This document shows positions 49,817 to 58,340 of a stretch of 64,000 bases of DNA, one piece after another (position 1 is the stretch's first letter; each line of letters begins with the position of its first letter). The stretch covers positions 1 to 64,000 of the forward strand of contig CALXAH010000004.1 in assembly GCA_944386225.1 (NCBI GenBank), read 5' to 3'. Both the position numbers and the translations under genes were made by a program. This DNA comes from an uncultured Gemmiger sp. (GTDB taxonomy: Bacteria; Bacillota; Clostridia; Oscillospirales; Ruminococcaceae). Under the pieces are notes generated by a model. That model did no database searches. It was given only the letters and a program-made list of their open reading frames with translations, and had not been told where the DNA came from.

Positions 49817-51292
49817 TCACATCAGCTGGGGGAACAGTTCCCGGCAGGCGGGATAGATTTTTTTGAACCGGGCGTACCGGTCGTTGTAGCGGGCCACCAG
49901 GGCCGGGTCGGGCTCCACGGTGGATTGGATCCGCACCAGCGCGTCGGCGGCCTGCCGCACCGAGCCGAACTGCCCGCAGGCCACCATGGCCAGCATCGCC
50001 GCGCCGTAGCCGGGGCCCTGTTCGGTGGCCACCGTGTCCAGGGGAATGCCCAGCACGTTGGCCAGGATGGTTTTCCACAAGGCGGACTTGGAACCGCCGC
50101 CGCAGATGTTCGAGCGGGGAATCTCGATCCCCAGGCTGCGGGCCACCTCAAAGCTGTCCCGGATGGCAAAGGCCACCCCTTCCAGCATGGCCTGGGTCAT
50201 GTCCGCCCGGGAGGTGTCCATGGTCATGCCGATAAAGGTTGCCCGGGCGTCGGTGTCGTTGATGGGGCTGCGCTCCCCCATCAGGTAGGGCAGGAAGTAC
50301 ACATGGTTGCGGCCCAGCTTGTCCGGGTCGATCTTGGCTTCCTCGCCCTTGTAGTCGGTGGTGCCGATGATCTGATCCTGCCACCAGCTGTTGCAGCTGG
50401 CCGCCGAGAGCATGCAGCCCATCAGGTGCCAGCCCCCGTCCGCGTGGGCAAAGGCGTGCAGGGCGTTGTTCGGATCCACGCCGAACTTGTCGGAGGAGAT
50501 AAAGATGGTGCCGGAGGTGCCCAGGCTGATGTTGCAGTGGCCCTCCCCCACCGTGCCGGTGCCCACGGCGGCGGCCGCGTTGTCCCCGGCGCCGGCGCAG
50601 ACAACCACGCTCTCGGGCAGGCCCAGCGCCCGGGCGGCGTCGGCGGTCAGGGTGCCCACCGGCTGCCAGCTCTCAAACAGGCGGGGCATCTGGGCCTCGG
50701 TCACGCCGCACTCCGCCAGCATCTCGGCGCTCCAGCACTTGTGCTCCACATCCAGCAGCAGCATGCCGGAGGCGTCGGAGTAGTCGGTGGCGTGCACGCC
50801 GGTCAGCTTGTAGACCAGATAGTCCTTGGGCAGCATGATTTTTTGGATGCGGGCAAACAGTTCCGGTTCGTTCTCCCGCATCCAGAGCAGCTTCGGGGCG
50901 GTAAAGCCCGCAAAGGCAATGTTGGCGGTGCGCCGGCTCAGCACCGCCTTGCCCACCCGGCCGTTCAGGTAGTCCACCTGGTCGGCGGTGCGGCCGTCGT
51001 TCCACAGAATGGCCGGGCGCAGCACCCGGTCGGCTTCATCCAGCGCCACCAGACCGTGCATCTGGCCGCCCGCGCCGATGCCCGCCACCTGGGCCGTGTC
51101 AAAGCCTGTCAGCAGTTCGGGCACGCCGGCCAGAACCGCCTGCCACCAGTCCTCCGGGGCCTGTTCGCTCCAGCCCGGCTGAGGGAAGGAAAGAGGATAG
51201 GATTTGGTCACGGTATTCCGCACCGCGCCGGTTTCATCCACCAGCAGCAGCTTGCAGGCGGAGGTGCCCAGATCCAGACCGATATACAGCAT
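49817..51292 (-). CDS. FGGY-family kinase, xylulokinase-like
   Basis: A 491-residue sugar kinase. MLYIGLDLGTSACKLLLVDETG (phosphate loop), GWSEQAPEDWWQA, GIGAGGQMHGLVALD, RPAILWNDGRT, DASGMLLLD, then GAGDNAAAAVGTGTV, SLGTSGTIF and GERSPINDTDARATF in the C-terminal domain match XylB. Its ketose substrate is set by the partner isomerase: D-xylulose, L-fuculose or D-ribulose are options. ATG 51292 follows GGGAGG at 8 bases. First gene of the operon, divergent from an AraC-family regulator. Confidence 0.9.
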   Translation of the reverse strand: MLYIGLDLGTSACKLLLVDETGAVRNTVTKSYPLSFPQPGWSEQAPEDWWQAVLAGVPELLTGFDTAQVAGIGAGGQMHGLVALDEADRVLRPAILWNDGRTADQVDYLNGRVGKAVLSRRTANIAFAGFTAPKLLWMRENEPELFARIQKIMLPKDYLVYKLTGVHATDYSDASGMLLLDVEHKCWSAEMLAECGVTEAQMPRLFESWQPVGTLTADAARALGLPESVVVCAGAGDNAAAAVGTGTVGEGHCNISLGTSGTIFISSDKFGVDPNNALHAFAHADGGWHLMGCMLSAASCNSWWQDQIIGTTDYKGEEAKIDPDKLGRNHVYFLPYLMGERSPINDTDARATFIGMTMDTSRADMTQAMLEGVAFAIRDSFEVARSLGIEIPRSNICGGGSKSALWKTILANVLGIPLDTVATEQGPGYGAAMLAMVACGQFGSVRQAADALVRIQSTVEPDPALVARYNDRYARFKKIYPACRELFPQLM

Positions 51293-51387
51293 AGCGCATG
51301 CCTCCCGCATTGTGTTTTAGGTTGCTTTCAGTATACCGCCGCCGGGCGTGCGGGTCTTGTACAAATGGGTGCGGGCCATAGGACAAA

Positions 51388-51453
51388 TTTGCTGTTTGGG
51401 CGGATTCTCCCTTCTGCCGGATTTTGCCCGCCCGATTTGGGCAAAACAGCAAA
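51388..51453. promoter_or_regulatory. Inverted repeat in the kinase/AraC intergenic region
   Basis: TTTGCTGTTT (51388-51397) and AAACAGCAAA (51444-51453) are perfect inverted 10-base arms 46 bases apart in the 231-base divergent region. Candidate sites for the AraC-family regulator. Confidence 0.35.
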
Positions 51454-51523
51454 ACCGCCCCCCGGCAGCGAAACACTTGCGTTTTGTGGTACAATAGAAA
51501 CCACAGGAAAGGAGGCGCGCTTT

Positions 51524-52468
51524 ATGGAGGAGATGGAGATCGTCCGCAGCGCCCAGATCAGCGGGCTGCATCTGTTTCTGGATTCCCTGGCCTACCGCAC
51601 CCCCCACATGCACCGGGAGTTTGAGCTGCTGTGGGTGCTGCGGGGCGCGCTGACCGCCAAGGGCGAGGGGTTCGACTGCACCGCCGGGCCGGGCGGGCTG
51701 CTGCTGTTCAACCCCTGCCAGACCCACGAGTTCCGGGCCGCCGACGGGCCGGAATGCCTGTTCCTCTGCATGCAGCTGGCTCCGGAACTGGTGCAGACCG
51801 CCTACCCCGCCGCCGACAAGCTGCGGCTGAACCGGATGAACCCGGCCTGCCCGCTGGAACCGGAGACCGCCGCCCGCGTCAAGGCCGGGCTGCTGGCGGC
51901 CACCCGGGCCTACCTGCGCCGCCCGGCGGGGTATGAGCTGCTCTGCGCCGGGCAGGCCCAGCTGGTGCTGTTTGAATTGATGCAGGCGCTGCCGGTGCAG
52001 CTGCTTACCGAGGCAGAAAAGGCCGAACAGGAAAAGCGCAGCGCCCGTCTTTTGCGCCTGTTGCGGTTTGTGGACGAGCGGTACGCCGGGCCCTGCCGCC
52101 TGGGGGATTTTGCCGCCGGGGAGGGCCGGTCGCTCAGCTACCTGTCCCATTTTGTGCGCCAGGCCCTGGGCCAGAGCTTTCAGGAATACGTCACCGGCGT
52201 GCGGTTCAACGCGGCCTGCCGCCGGATCGCCGCCGGGGAAAACCGGATGCTGGACGTGTGCCTGGCGTCGGGGTTTTCCGATTACCGGTACTTCTGCCGG
52301 GCGTTCCGCCGCCGGATGGGGGTCACGCCGGAAACCTACCGCCAGAACCTGCACCGGGCCGCCCCGCCGGACACCGTCACCCACCACAGCCTGCACTCGC
52401 TGGAGCGGTTCTACACCCGGGGCGAGAGCCTGCGCCTGCTGGATGAGCTGGCCGGGCCGAACACATAA
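51524..52468 (+). CDS. AraC family transcriptional regulator with cupin sensing domain
   Basis: A 314-residue regulator. The N-terminal cupin domain (HMHREFELLWVLRGALTAKGEGFDCTAGPGGLLLFNPCQTHEFRA) is followed by an AraC domain: CRLGDFAAGEGRSLSYLSHFVRQALGQSFQEYVTGVRFNAACR and MLDVCLASGFSDYRYFCRAFRRRMGVTPETYR. The reading frame is open far upstream but only as an antisense shadow of the kinase; ATG 51524 has AAAGGAGG upstream. Divergent from the kinase-DUF4867-isomerase operon, which it most likely activates in the presence of the sugar. Confidence 0.9.
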   Translation: MEEMEIVRSAQISGLHLFLDSLAYRTPHMHREFELLWVLRGALTAKGEGFDCTAGPGGLLLFNPCQTHEFRAADGPECLFLCMQLAPELVQTAYPAADKLRLNRMNPACPLEPETAARVKAGLLAATRAYLRRPAGYELLCAGQAQLVLFELMQALPVQLLTEAEKAEQEKRSARLLRLLRFVDERYAGPCRLGDFAAGEGRSLSYLSHFVRQALGQSFQEYVTGVRFNAACRRIAAGENRMLDVCLASGFSDYRYFCRAFRRRMGVTPETYRQNLHRAAPPDTVTHHSLHSLERFYTRGESLRLLDELAGPNT

Positions 52469-52470
52469 AC

Positions 52471-52505
52471 CAAAACGGGCACGCCGTCAGGCGTGCCCGT
52501 TTTTC
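52471..52505. terminator. Bidirectional terminator
   Basis: AAAACGGGCACGCC and GGCGTGCCCGTTTTT arms between convergent genes. Confidence 0.9.
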
Positions 52506-52507
52506 GT

Positions 52508-54970
52508 TCAGTCCAGTTCCAGCGGCAGGGGATACCAGTCCTCGGTACCCTCCGGCCGGTACAGCAGGGTAGGCCGTACACCCAGTTCCACCTGTACCGA
52601 GTCCAGGGTGCAGGGGCGGCCCAGATCATCCCGGGCGGTGCACAGGCCGCCCGCGTCCAGCCGGGCCTTGAGCGCCGCCAGCCGGGCCGGATCCTGTTTG
52701 GACAGCCCCGCCTGGTTCATCCGGAACACCAGCGGCACCTCCTGCCCGTCCACCGGGTAGGGGAAGATGCAGAAGGGGTCGTCGGCCTCGTACCGGTCCG
52801 GATCGGGGCCGAACACCGCCAGCGCCCGTTCCAGCCCCGCCGCGTCCAGCCGGATGCAGGCCAGGCACTGCTGCTTGTCAAATATGTCGTCCTCGTCCGC
52901 CCGGCCCTCCTGCAGCAGGGCGTCGTTGGCCGGGTCGATCCAGTGGTACTCCATCTCTTCCAGCGTGGCGCCGGCCTCGATCTCCCGGCGCAGGGTGCGG
53001 AATTCGTAGTCCCCGGGCACCAGTTCCAGGCCCCGGTCCGCCGCGGCCAGGGCCCCGGCCCGGTCCCCGAAGTGGCTGCGCAGGCGGCCCAGCAGCAGCC
53101 ACACCCAGGGGTAGCCCGGTTCCTGCCGGGCGCCTTCCTCGGCGTAGCGCCGGGCCTCTTCCAGCCGCCCGCAGTAGACCAGCGCCGAGGCGTACCGGTA
53201 GTACCAGGTGCCGCAGCCCGCCGCGTTCTTTTCGGAATCGGGCATCCACTGGGTCACCTGCCAGTAGTTCAGGTAGGTGTCCAGGTTGTTGTTCGCAAAG
53301 GCGTACCACAAGGCGATCTGCAGATCCTCCCGGGCCTGCCGGTAGGAAAAGCGGTCCTCCTCCACCCCGTTCTGGACAAACTCCTCCAGATACTGCAGCA
53401 TCCGGCCATAGTAGCCGCTGGTCTTTTCCTCAAAATCCTGCAGGGTCTGGAGATCCGCCACCGTCAGCAGGGAGCCGGTCTCCGGATCCACCGGGGCGGG
53501 GGTGTTGTCCGCCAGGCGCACCGTGCCCACCGTCCGGCGGAAGCTGTGAAACGCCCCCCAGGCTACCCGGCTGCCCTGCAGGAAATCCGCCGCCGCGTCC
53601 AGCACGGCGGGCAGATCCCAGGCGATCAGATCCAGGTACTGGGCAAACAGCCCCTCGGCCCAGCCGGTGCAGGTCACCGCATCCGGCCCGGCCTCCCGCT
53701 CCAGCGCCGCCTGCAGCTCGTTCCGGAAGTCCCGGGCGGCCTGGCCCGGGTCGGCATCGCAGGCAAAGGTGTCGGTGGGGAACAGCAGAAACCCGGCCAC
53801 CGCGCCCTGCCGGTGCAGCCGGTCCATGTGGCCGGAGCGGTTCTGCATATACTCCGCCACCAGCCCCGGGCAGCGGGTGGCGCCCCGGGAAACATCCATC
53901 CGCCAGTCCGCGTCGGAGTCCCTGTCCGGCTGCCGCTCGTAGTCCAGATTGTTGGTCTCCAGCCAGGCGTCGGCGCTGGCCGGGGCTTCCAGCCCCAGGG
54001 CCGCCAGCCGCCGGGGCAGCTGATCCAGCGAAAAATCCCCCCGGCCCAGGGGCTTGTTTTTTACCTCAAACCCGTCCACCAGGGCCATGGCGGATAGCTC
54101 GCCCAGCACCTGGTCGGTGAGCAGGCTCAGCAGCCACCAGACCTGCTCCTCGTCCTGCTCCCACAGATCGGACAGCTCCGGGCAGTACAGGGTCAGCGCC
54201 GCGCCGTGTTCGGTCTTTTTGGCCTTGACCCGCACCGTTTCGGGCCGCACCTCCCGTCCGGCCGCCTGCAGGGTGAAGCCCGGGCTGGGCTGGCGGCCTA
54301 CCTGTACGTTCCAGTGCGCCGCCACCGGGGCCGGAATCCGCCGGGCAAAATACGCCAGCGCGAACAGCTGGGTGCGATCCCCGTTGGGGCAGAGCACCAG
54401 CTCGTGTTTCTGCCCGTTGAAGCCCAGTTCAAAGGCCGGGTCATCCAGCGCCAGTTCCAGCGCGGCGGCGCACCGGTCCAGCAGTTCCTGCTGGGTTTTG
54501 GCCCGGTCCGGCGCGTCGATCAGCGCCCGCAGCTGTTCTTCCGCCTGGCCGAACGCGGCCCAGGCCTCCTCCACCCGCTGGCGGAACGGCCGCTCAAACC
54601 GGGGCAGGGTCAGCCGGCGGCGGCAGTCGTCGATGAACTGGCGGGTGTCCTCGTCGCCGGGGCGGGCCTCCAGCGCCCGCTCAAAGTAGTGCAGCGCCGG
54701 GCCCTCCTCGTCCAGGTAGTACCAGGCGTACCCCATGCGGAAGTTCCAGCAGTGGTCATTCTGAAAATATTCCTCGTGGGGGGCCAGCAGCCGGATGGCC
54801 TTGCGGAACAGTTCCTTGTCCCCCGGCCCGGCCAGGTTGTTGCAGGCCCGGGCCAGCTCGCTGTCCAGCTCGGGGGTGCGCTGGTCGGCGGGCAGCGCCT
54901 CGATGGCGTCGATGATTTTTTGGTAGTCACCCGCCTGGTGCCAGAGTTCGCATTGCGCCAGCAGATCCAT
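52508..54970 (-). CDS. Large tetratricopeptide-repeat protein of unknown function
   Basis: An 820-residue soluble, acidic protein without signal peptide or TM. TPR-like helical repeats lie at the N-terminus (about 4-120: YQKIIDAIEALPADQRTPELDSELARACNNLA, GYAWYYLDEEGPALHYFERALEARPGDED) and again at about 600-680 (YASALVYCGRLEEARRYAEEGARQEPGYPWVWLLLGRLRSHFGDRAGALAAAD). Between them are two mixed alpha/beta regions that are not recognised, and the C-terminus has a small beta-rich domain (RPTLLYRPEGTEDWYPLPLELD). GGGGAGG precedes ATG 54970. Single gene. It may be a scaffold or immunity-type protein, but nothing in the context decides this. Confidence 0.75.
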   Translation of the reverse strand: MDLLAQCELWHQAGDYQKIIDAIEALPADQRTPELDSELARACNNLAGPGDKELFRKAIRLLAPHEEYFQNDHCWNFRMGYAWYYLDEEGPALHYFERALEARPGDEDTRQFIDDCRRRLTLPRFERPFRQRVEEAWAAFGQAEEQLRALIDAPDRAKTQQELLDRCAAALELALDDPAFELGFNGQKHELVLCPNGDRTQLFALAYFARRIPAPVAAHWNVQVGRQPSPGFTLQAAGREVRPETVRVKAKKTEHGAALTLYCPELSDLWEQDEEQVWWLLSLLTDQVLGELSAMALVDGFEVKNKPLGRGDFSLDQLPRRLAALGLEAPASADAWLETNNLDYERQPDRDSDADWRMDVSRGATRCPGLVAEYMQNRSGHMDRLHRQGAVAGFLLFPTDTFACDADPGQAARDFRNELQAALEREAGPDAVTCTGWAEGLFAQYLDLIAWDLPAVLDAAADFLQGSRVAWGAFHSFRRTVGTVRLADNTPAPVDPETGSLLTVADLQTLQDFEEKTSGYYGRMLQYLEEFVQNGVEEDRFSYRQAREDLQIALWYAFANNNLDTYLNYWQVTQWMPDSEKNAAGCGTWYYRYASALVYCGRLEEARRYAEEGARQEPGYPWVWLLLGRLRSHFGDRAGALAAADRGLELVPGDYEFRTLRREIEAGATLEEMEYHWIDPANDALLQEGRADEDDIFDKQQCLACIRLDAAGLERALAVFGPDPDRYEADDPFCIFPYPVDGQEVPLVFRMNQAGLSKQDPARLAALKARLDAGGLCTARDDLGRPCTLDSVQVELGVRPTLLYRPEGTEDWYPLPLELD

Positions 54971-55139
54971 GGTCGGCCTCCCCGTTTTTATAAAAAGATA
55001 AATCGGTATAAATTGTCTTTATTTTATCACGCCGATGCCCCCAAGATGTTACGGAAAAATGAAAGCCGGCCGCTTTTCTGCCGCAAGCTGCCGGTTGATG
55101 AGGATTTCGGGCCGCGTACACAAAAAGGCCCGCAGGGCC

Positions 55140-55388
55140 GGGGCCCCCGCGGAAGTTTGCGAAGCAAAGTTTCGTGGGGAAAAGGAGGAATGACGGAGCG
55201 GTATGAGAAAAGCCCGGGCAAAGCCCGGGCTTTTTGAATGGAGCGCAGTCCAGATAAACAAAAGGGGTCCCCCGCGGAAGGCTGCGCAGCGGGATTCCGT
55301 GGGGAGGCGAGGAGCGACGAAGGGATGAAGAAACCCCCGGTCTTTCGACCGGGGGTTTTGCGCGGACCGAAGTCCGCGACGAGCTGGT
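55140..55388. repeat. Tandem repeat of ~124 bp downstream of the tRNA cluster
   Basis: Two units (55140-55263, 55264-55388) share CCCCCGCGGAAG, TGCG-AGC, CGTGGGGA, AGGA, GACG-AG, ATGA and a closing GGA..AGTCC hairpin. Each holds a strong but different hairpin: AGCCCGGGCAAAGCCCGGGCT (55211-55231) and ACCCCCGGTCTTTCGACCGG... (55332-55357). A third hairpin, GGCCCGCAGGGCC (near 55127), precedes them. On the minus strand each acts as a tRNA-operon terminator. With some AT-rich sequence before it, this fills the 414-base gap after the TPR gene. Confidence 0.65.
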
Positions 55389-55459
55389 TGGGTTGGCGGG
55401 ATTCGAACCCACGCATGCGGGAGTCAAAGTCCCGTGCCTTACCGCTTGGCGACAACCCA
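55385..55459 (-). tRNA. tRNA-Gln (anticodon TTG)
   Basis: Acceptor arms TGGGTTG and CAACCCA, encoded CCA, anticodon loop CTTTGAC with TTG, TTCGAAT T-loop. Last of three co-transcribed tRNAs. Confidence 0.95.
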
Positions 55460-55514
55460 GAGAAAAGAAAAAGCGGAAACCGTGCTGCATAACAACCGGG
55501 ATCCGCTTTCTCTG

Positions 55515-55591
<77 letters not shown>

Positions 55592-55597
55592 CACGTA

Positions 55598-55674
<77 letters not shown>

Positions 55675-55715
55675 ACGCCAAAGGTCATTCCCGACTGGGA
55701 CACGCTGCGCCATAT

Positions 55716-55744
55716 ATAATACTATATTTTCCCGGTTCCGTCAA
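55716..55744 (-). promoter_or_regulatory. Promoter of the tRNA Arg-His-Gln cluster
   Basis: Minus strand TTGACG (55744-55739), 17-base spacer, TATTAT (55721-55716), about 40 bases before tRNA-Arg. Confidence 0.75.
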
Positions 55745-55903
55745 GGGTTCCGGTGGATTTAACGAAAAAATTTTTTCGGCCGGTGCCGCAAAGGCCTGGT
55801 TTTTGCCGTCCGGGGTGGAAAAAACGCCGCGTCCGTGCTACAATAAGGCGTACAAGGGAAACATGTGCGGCATCTGGCCGCCCTGCGAAAGGAAGAGAGA
55901 ATT

Positions 55904-56434
55904 ATGGGTAACATCTGGCATGATATGAACCCTGCCCGCATCACCCCCGATGACTTCGTGGCCGTGATCGAGATCGAGAAGGGCTCCAAGAAGAAATACG
56001 AACTGGACAAGGAGACCGGCTACATCATTCTGGACCGGATCCTGTATACCTCCACCCACTATCCGGCCAACTACGGCCTGATCCCCCGCACCCTGTCCGA
56101 CGACGGGGACCCGCTGGACGTGCTGGTGCTGTGCAGCGAAACCATCGAATCCATGAGCCTGGTGCGCTGCTACCCCATCGGCGTGTTCACCATGCTGGAC
56201 GGCGGCAAGATGGACGAGAAGATCATCGCCATCCCCTTCAGCGACCCCACCTACAATACCTATAAGGATATCAGCGAACTGCCCGCCCATATCTTTGCCG
56301 AGATGCGCCATTTCTTCAGCGTCTACAAGAGCCTGGAGGAAAAGGAGACCGTGGTAAACGAGGAGCAGGGCGCGGAGGCCGCCAAGGAGGTCATCCGCAA
56401 GTGCCGGGAGGCCTATATCCAGAAATACTGCTGA
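55904..56434 (+). CDS. ppa: Inorganic pyrophosphatase (family I)
   Basis: A 176-residue soluble enzyme hydrolysing pyrophosphate with Mg2+. KKYELDKETGYIILDRILYTSTHYPANYGLIPRT (active-site Lys, Arg and Tyr) and the signature DDGDPLDVLVL with its metal-binding Asp residues are complete, then PFSDPTYNTYKDISELP. The start is taken at ATG 55904 (MGNIWHDM), with GGAAGAGAG upstream; an earlier in-frame ATG at 55865 lacks a site. Probably constitutive. Confidence 0.95.
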   Translation: MGNIWHDMNPARITPDDFVAVIEIEKGSKKKYELDKETGYIILDRILYTSTHYPANYGLIPRTLSDDGDPLDVLVLCSETIESMSLVRCYPIGVFTMLDGGKMDEKIIAIPFSDPTYNTYKDISELPAHIFAEMRHFFSVYKSLEEKETVVNEEQGAEAAKEVIRKCREAYIQKYC

Positions 56435-56512
56435 CCGCGGCAGGCCGGCGGCGGCGCATGCGCGCTGCCGCCCTTGCTTTGCCCGCGCCTATTTTCATAC
56501 AGAAAGGAACCG

Positions 56513-57730
56513 ATGCGATCTATGAACTGCACTGTGAACATTGCCCGGGATACCTGGTGGCTGGGCGCCAGCGACCGGCGTCTGGCCCGGTTTGAAAACC
56601 TGTTCCCCCTCACCCGGGGGATGGCCTACAACAGCTACCTGATCCTGGACGAAAAGACCGTCCTGCTGGACACCGCCGACTGGTCGGTGGGCCGCCGCTT
56701 CTTTGAAAATCTGGCCGGGCTGCTGAACGGCCGCGGGCTGGATTATGTGGTGGTGCACCATATGGAGCCCGACCACGCCGCCACCCTGGGCCAGCTGCTG
56801 GCCGCCCATCCCGAAACCACCGTGGTCTGCAACGCCAAGACCCTGGCCATGATCAACCAGTTCTTTGCCCTGCCGCTGGAGGGCCGTACCCAGCTGGTGG
56901 CCGAGGGCGGCGAGCTGTGCACCGGCGCGCACACCCTGCGCTTCTGCATGGCCCCCATGGTGCACTGGCCGGAGGTCATGGTCAGCTACGATACCCTGAC
57001 CGGGGCGCTGTTCAGCGCCGACGCGTTCGGCAGCTTCGGCGCGCTGGAAGGCAATATCTTCACCAACAAGCAGGACTTTGCCGCCAACTGGCTGCCGGAG
57101 GCCCGCCGCTACTACGCCAACATCGTGGGCAAGTACGGCGCGCCGGTGCAGGCGCTGCTGAAAAAGGCCGCCGGGCTGGAAATCCGGCTGGTCTGCCCGC
57201 TGCACGGGCCGCTGTGGAAAGAGGATATCGACTACCTGGTGGGCCTGTACGATACCTGGAGCCGGTATCAGCCGGAAGAGCGCACCGTGTCGGTGCTGTA
57301 CGCCAGCATGTACGGCCATACCGAGGCTGCTGCGCTGCGCCTGGCCCAGCTGCTGGCCGAGCGGGGCGTGCAGGGCGTGACGGTGCACGACGTCTCCGGC
57401 AAGGATACCAGCTGGCTGATGGCCGAGGTATGGCGGTGCAGCCATCTGGTGCTGGCGGCCCCCACCTACAACGGCGGGCTGTATCCCAAGATGGAAAACC
57501 TGTTGGCCGACATGAAGGCCCTGGCCGCCCAGAACCGCACGGTGGCCCTGGTCGAGAACGGAAGCTGGGCCCCCGCCGCCGCCAAGGTGATGCGCGGCGA
57601 GCTGGAAAGCCTGAAAAACGTGACGGTGCTGGAACCGGTGGTCACCATCAAGTCCGCCGTGGGCCCCGCCCAGGAGCAGGCGCTGGCCGATCTGGCCGAC
57701 GCCCTGGCCGCCGATCTGGCCAAAGGCTGA
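56513..57730 (+). CDS. FprA-type flavodiiron protein
   Basis: A 405-residue A-type flavoprotein reducing O2 to water or NO to N2O, an oxygen defence enzyme in anaerobes. The metallo-beta-lactamase-like domain holds the diiron ligands: HHMEPDHAA (H-x-E-x-D-H), His in APMVHWPEVM, Asp in LFSADAFGSFG and His in CPLHGPLW. The C-terminal flavodoxin domain has the FMN loop YASMYGHTEAAA and APTYNGGLYPKM. ATG 56513 lies 5 bases after AAGGA; ATG 56522 is an alternative. Electrons should come from a rubredoxin encoded elsewhere. Bidirectional terminator after it. Confidence 0.93.
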   Translation: MRSMNCTVNIARDTWWLGASDRRLARFENLFPLTRGMAYNSYLILDEKTVLLDTADWSVGRRFFENLAGLLNGRGLDYVVVHHMEPDHAATLGQLLAAHPETTVVCNAKTLAMINQFFALPLEGRTQLVAEGGELCTGAHTLRFCMAPMVHWPEVMVSYDTLTGALFSADAFGSFGALEGNIFTNKQDFAANWLPEARRYYANIVGKYGAPVQALLKKAAGLEIRLVCPLHGPLWKEDIDYLVGLYDTWSRYQPEERTVSVLYASMYGHTEAAALRLAQLLAERGVQGVTVHDVSGKDTSWLMAEVWRCSHLVLAAPTYNGGLYPKMENLLADMKALAAQNRTVALVENGSWAPAAAKVMRGELESLKNVTVLEPVVTIKSAVGPAQEQALADLADALAADLAKG

Positions 57731-57743
57731 TCCCATACAGAAC

Positions 57744-57778
57744 AAAACGAGGCGCGCCGGGCGGCGCGCCTCGTTTTT
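57744..57778. terminator. Bidirectional terminator
   Basis: AAAACGAGGCGCGCC and GGCGCGCCTCGTTTTTT arms between convergent genes. Confidence 0.9.
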
Positions 57779-57782
57779 TGTA

Positions 57783-58274
57783 TCAGCTCTGTGCCATCTG
57801 CATGACGGCGTCCCGGGCGGCTTCGGCGTCGGCCAGGTTTTCCAGCGCAAAGCTGCCCCGCAGCCGCCGGCTGTAAAACAGCAGGGTGCCGGCGCCGCTG
57901 CGGTGCATCCGCAGATGGGGCACCGTCAGCTTCTCCAGCGGGTGGCACACAACCCGGTCGCCCTCCTTGACCAGGATCTGCCGGTTGGTCACCACGTACC
58001 AGGTTTTGTCCCGCAGCCGGGCGGTGCGCAGCGGCTTTGCCGCCAGGATCAGCAGCCCCGGTATAACCAGCACCACCGCCAGCGCCGCCAAGGCCCAGGA
58101 GCGGTTCTGCCAGGCTGCGAACAGGCAGTCGCCCGCCAGAAACAGCCAGGCGGCCCCGATGATCAGCACAATCGGCTCCGCCGCGGCAAACACGCCGCCT
58201 TTCTGCGGCTTGCCCTGCCAGAGTACCCGTTCGCCCTCCTGCATAAAGGCGCGGCAGAAATTGTATTCGTCCAT
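57783..58274 (-). CDS. Small membrane protein with bacterial PH-like domain
   Basis: A 163-residue protein. A short N-terminal part (FMQEGERVLWQGKP, typical of the YdbS/bPH2 type) precedes two adjacent TM helices (about 32-52 and 59-79) and a C-terminal PH-like beta domain (TWYVVTNRQILVKEGDRVVCHPLEKLTVPHLRMHRSGAGTLLFYS). Such proteins are membrane associated, with no firm biochemical role. GAGAGG precedes the ATG. Single gene. Confidence 0.75.
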   Translation of the reverse strand: MDEYNFCRAFMQEGERVLWQGKPQKGGVFAAAEPIVLIIGAAWLFLAGDCLFAAWQNRSWALAALAVVLVIPGLLILAAKPLRTARLRDKTWYVVTNRQILVKEGDRVVCHPLEKLTVPHLRMHRSGAGTLLFYSRRLRGSFALENLADAEAARDAVMQMAQS

Positions 58275-58340
58275 GGCTTGCCTCTCACCCCGGCGCGCGG
58301 CCGGTTTTCTCGGAATCAGTATAATCCGTCCGCCCGGCTT

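Noticed and set aside
49244-52468. 1,074-codon plus frame ending in the AraC regulator
   Set aside because: Everything before 51524 is antisense to the DUF4867 and kinase genes or lies in the intergenic region.
55190-55240. Short peptide frame MTERYEKSPGKARAF after an AGGAGG in the tRNA-adjacent repeat
   Set aside because: It reads through the terminator hairpin and is not kept in the second repeat unit; likely chance.
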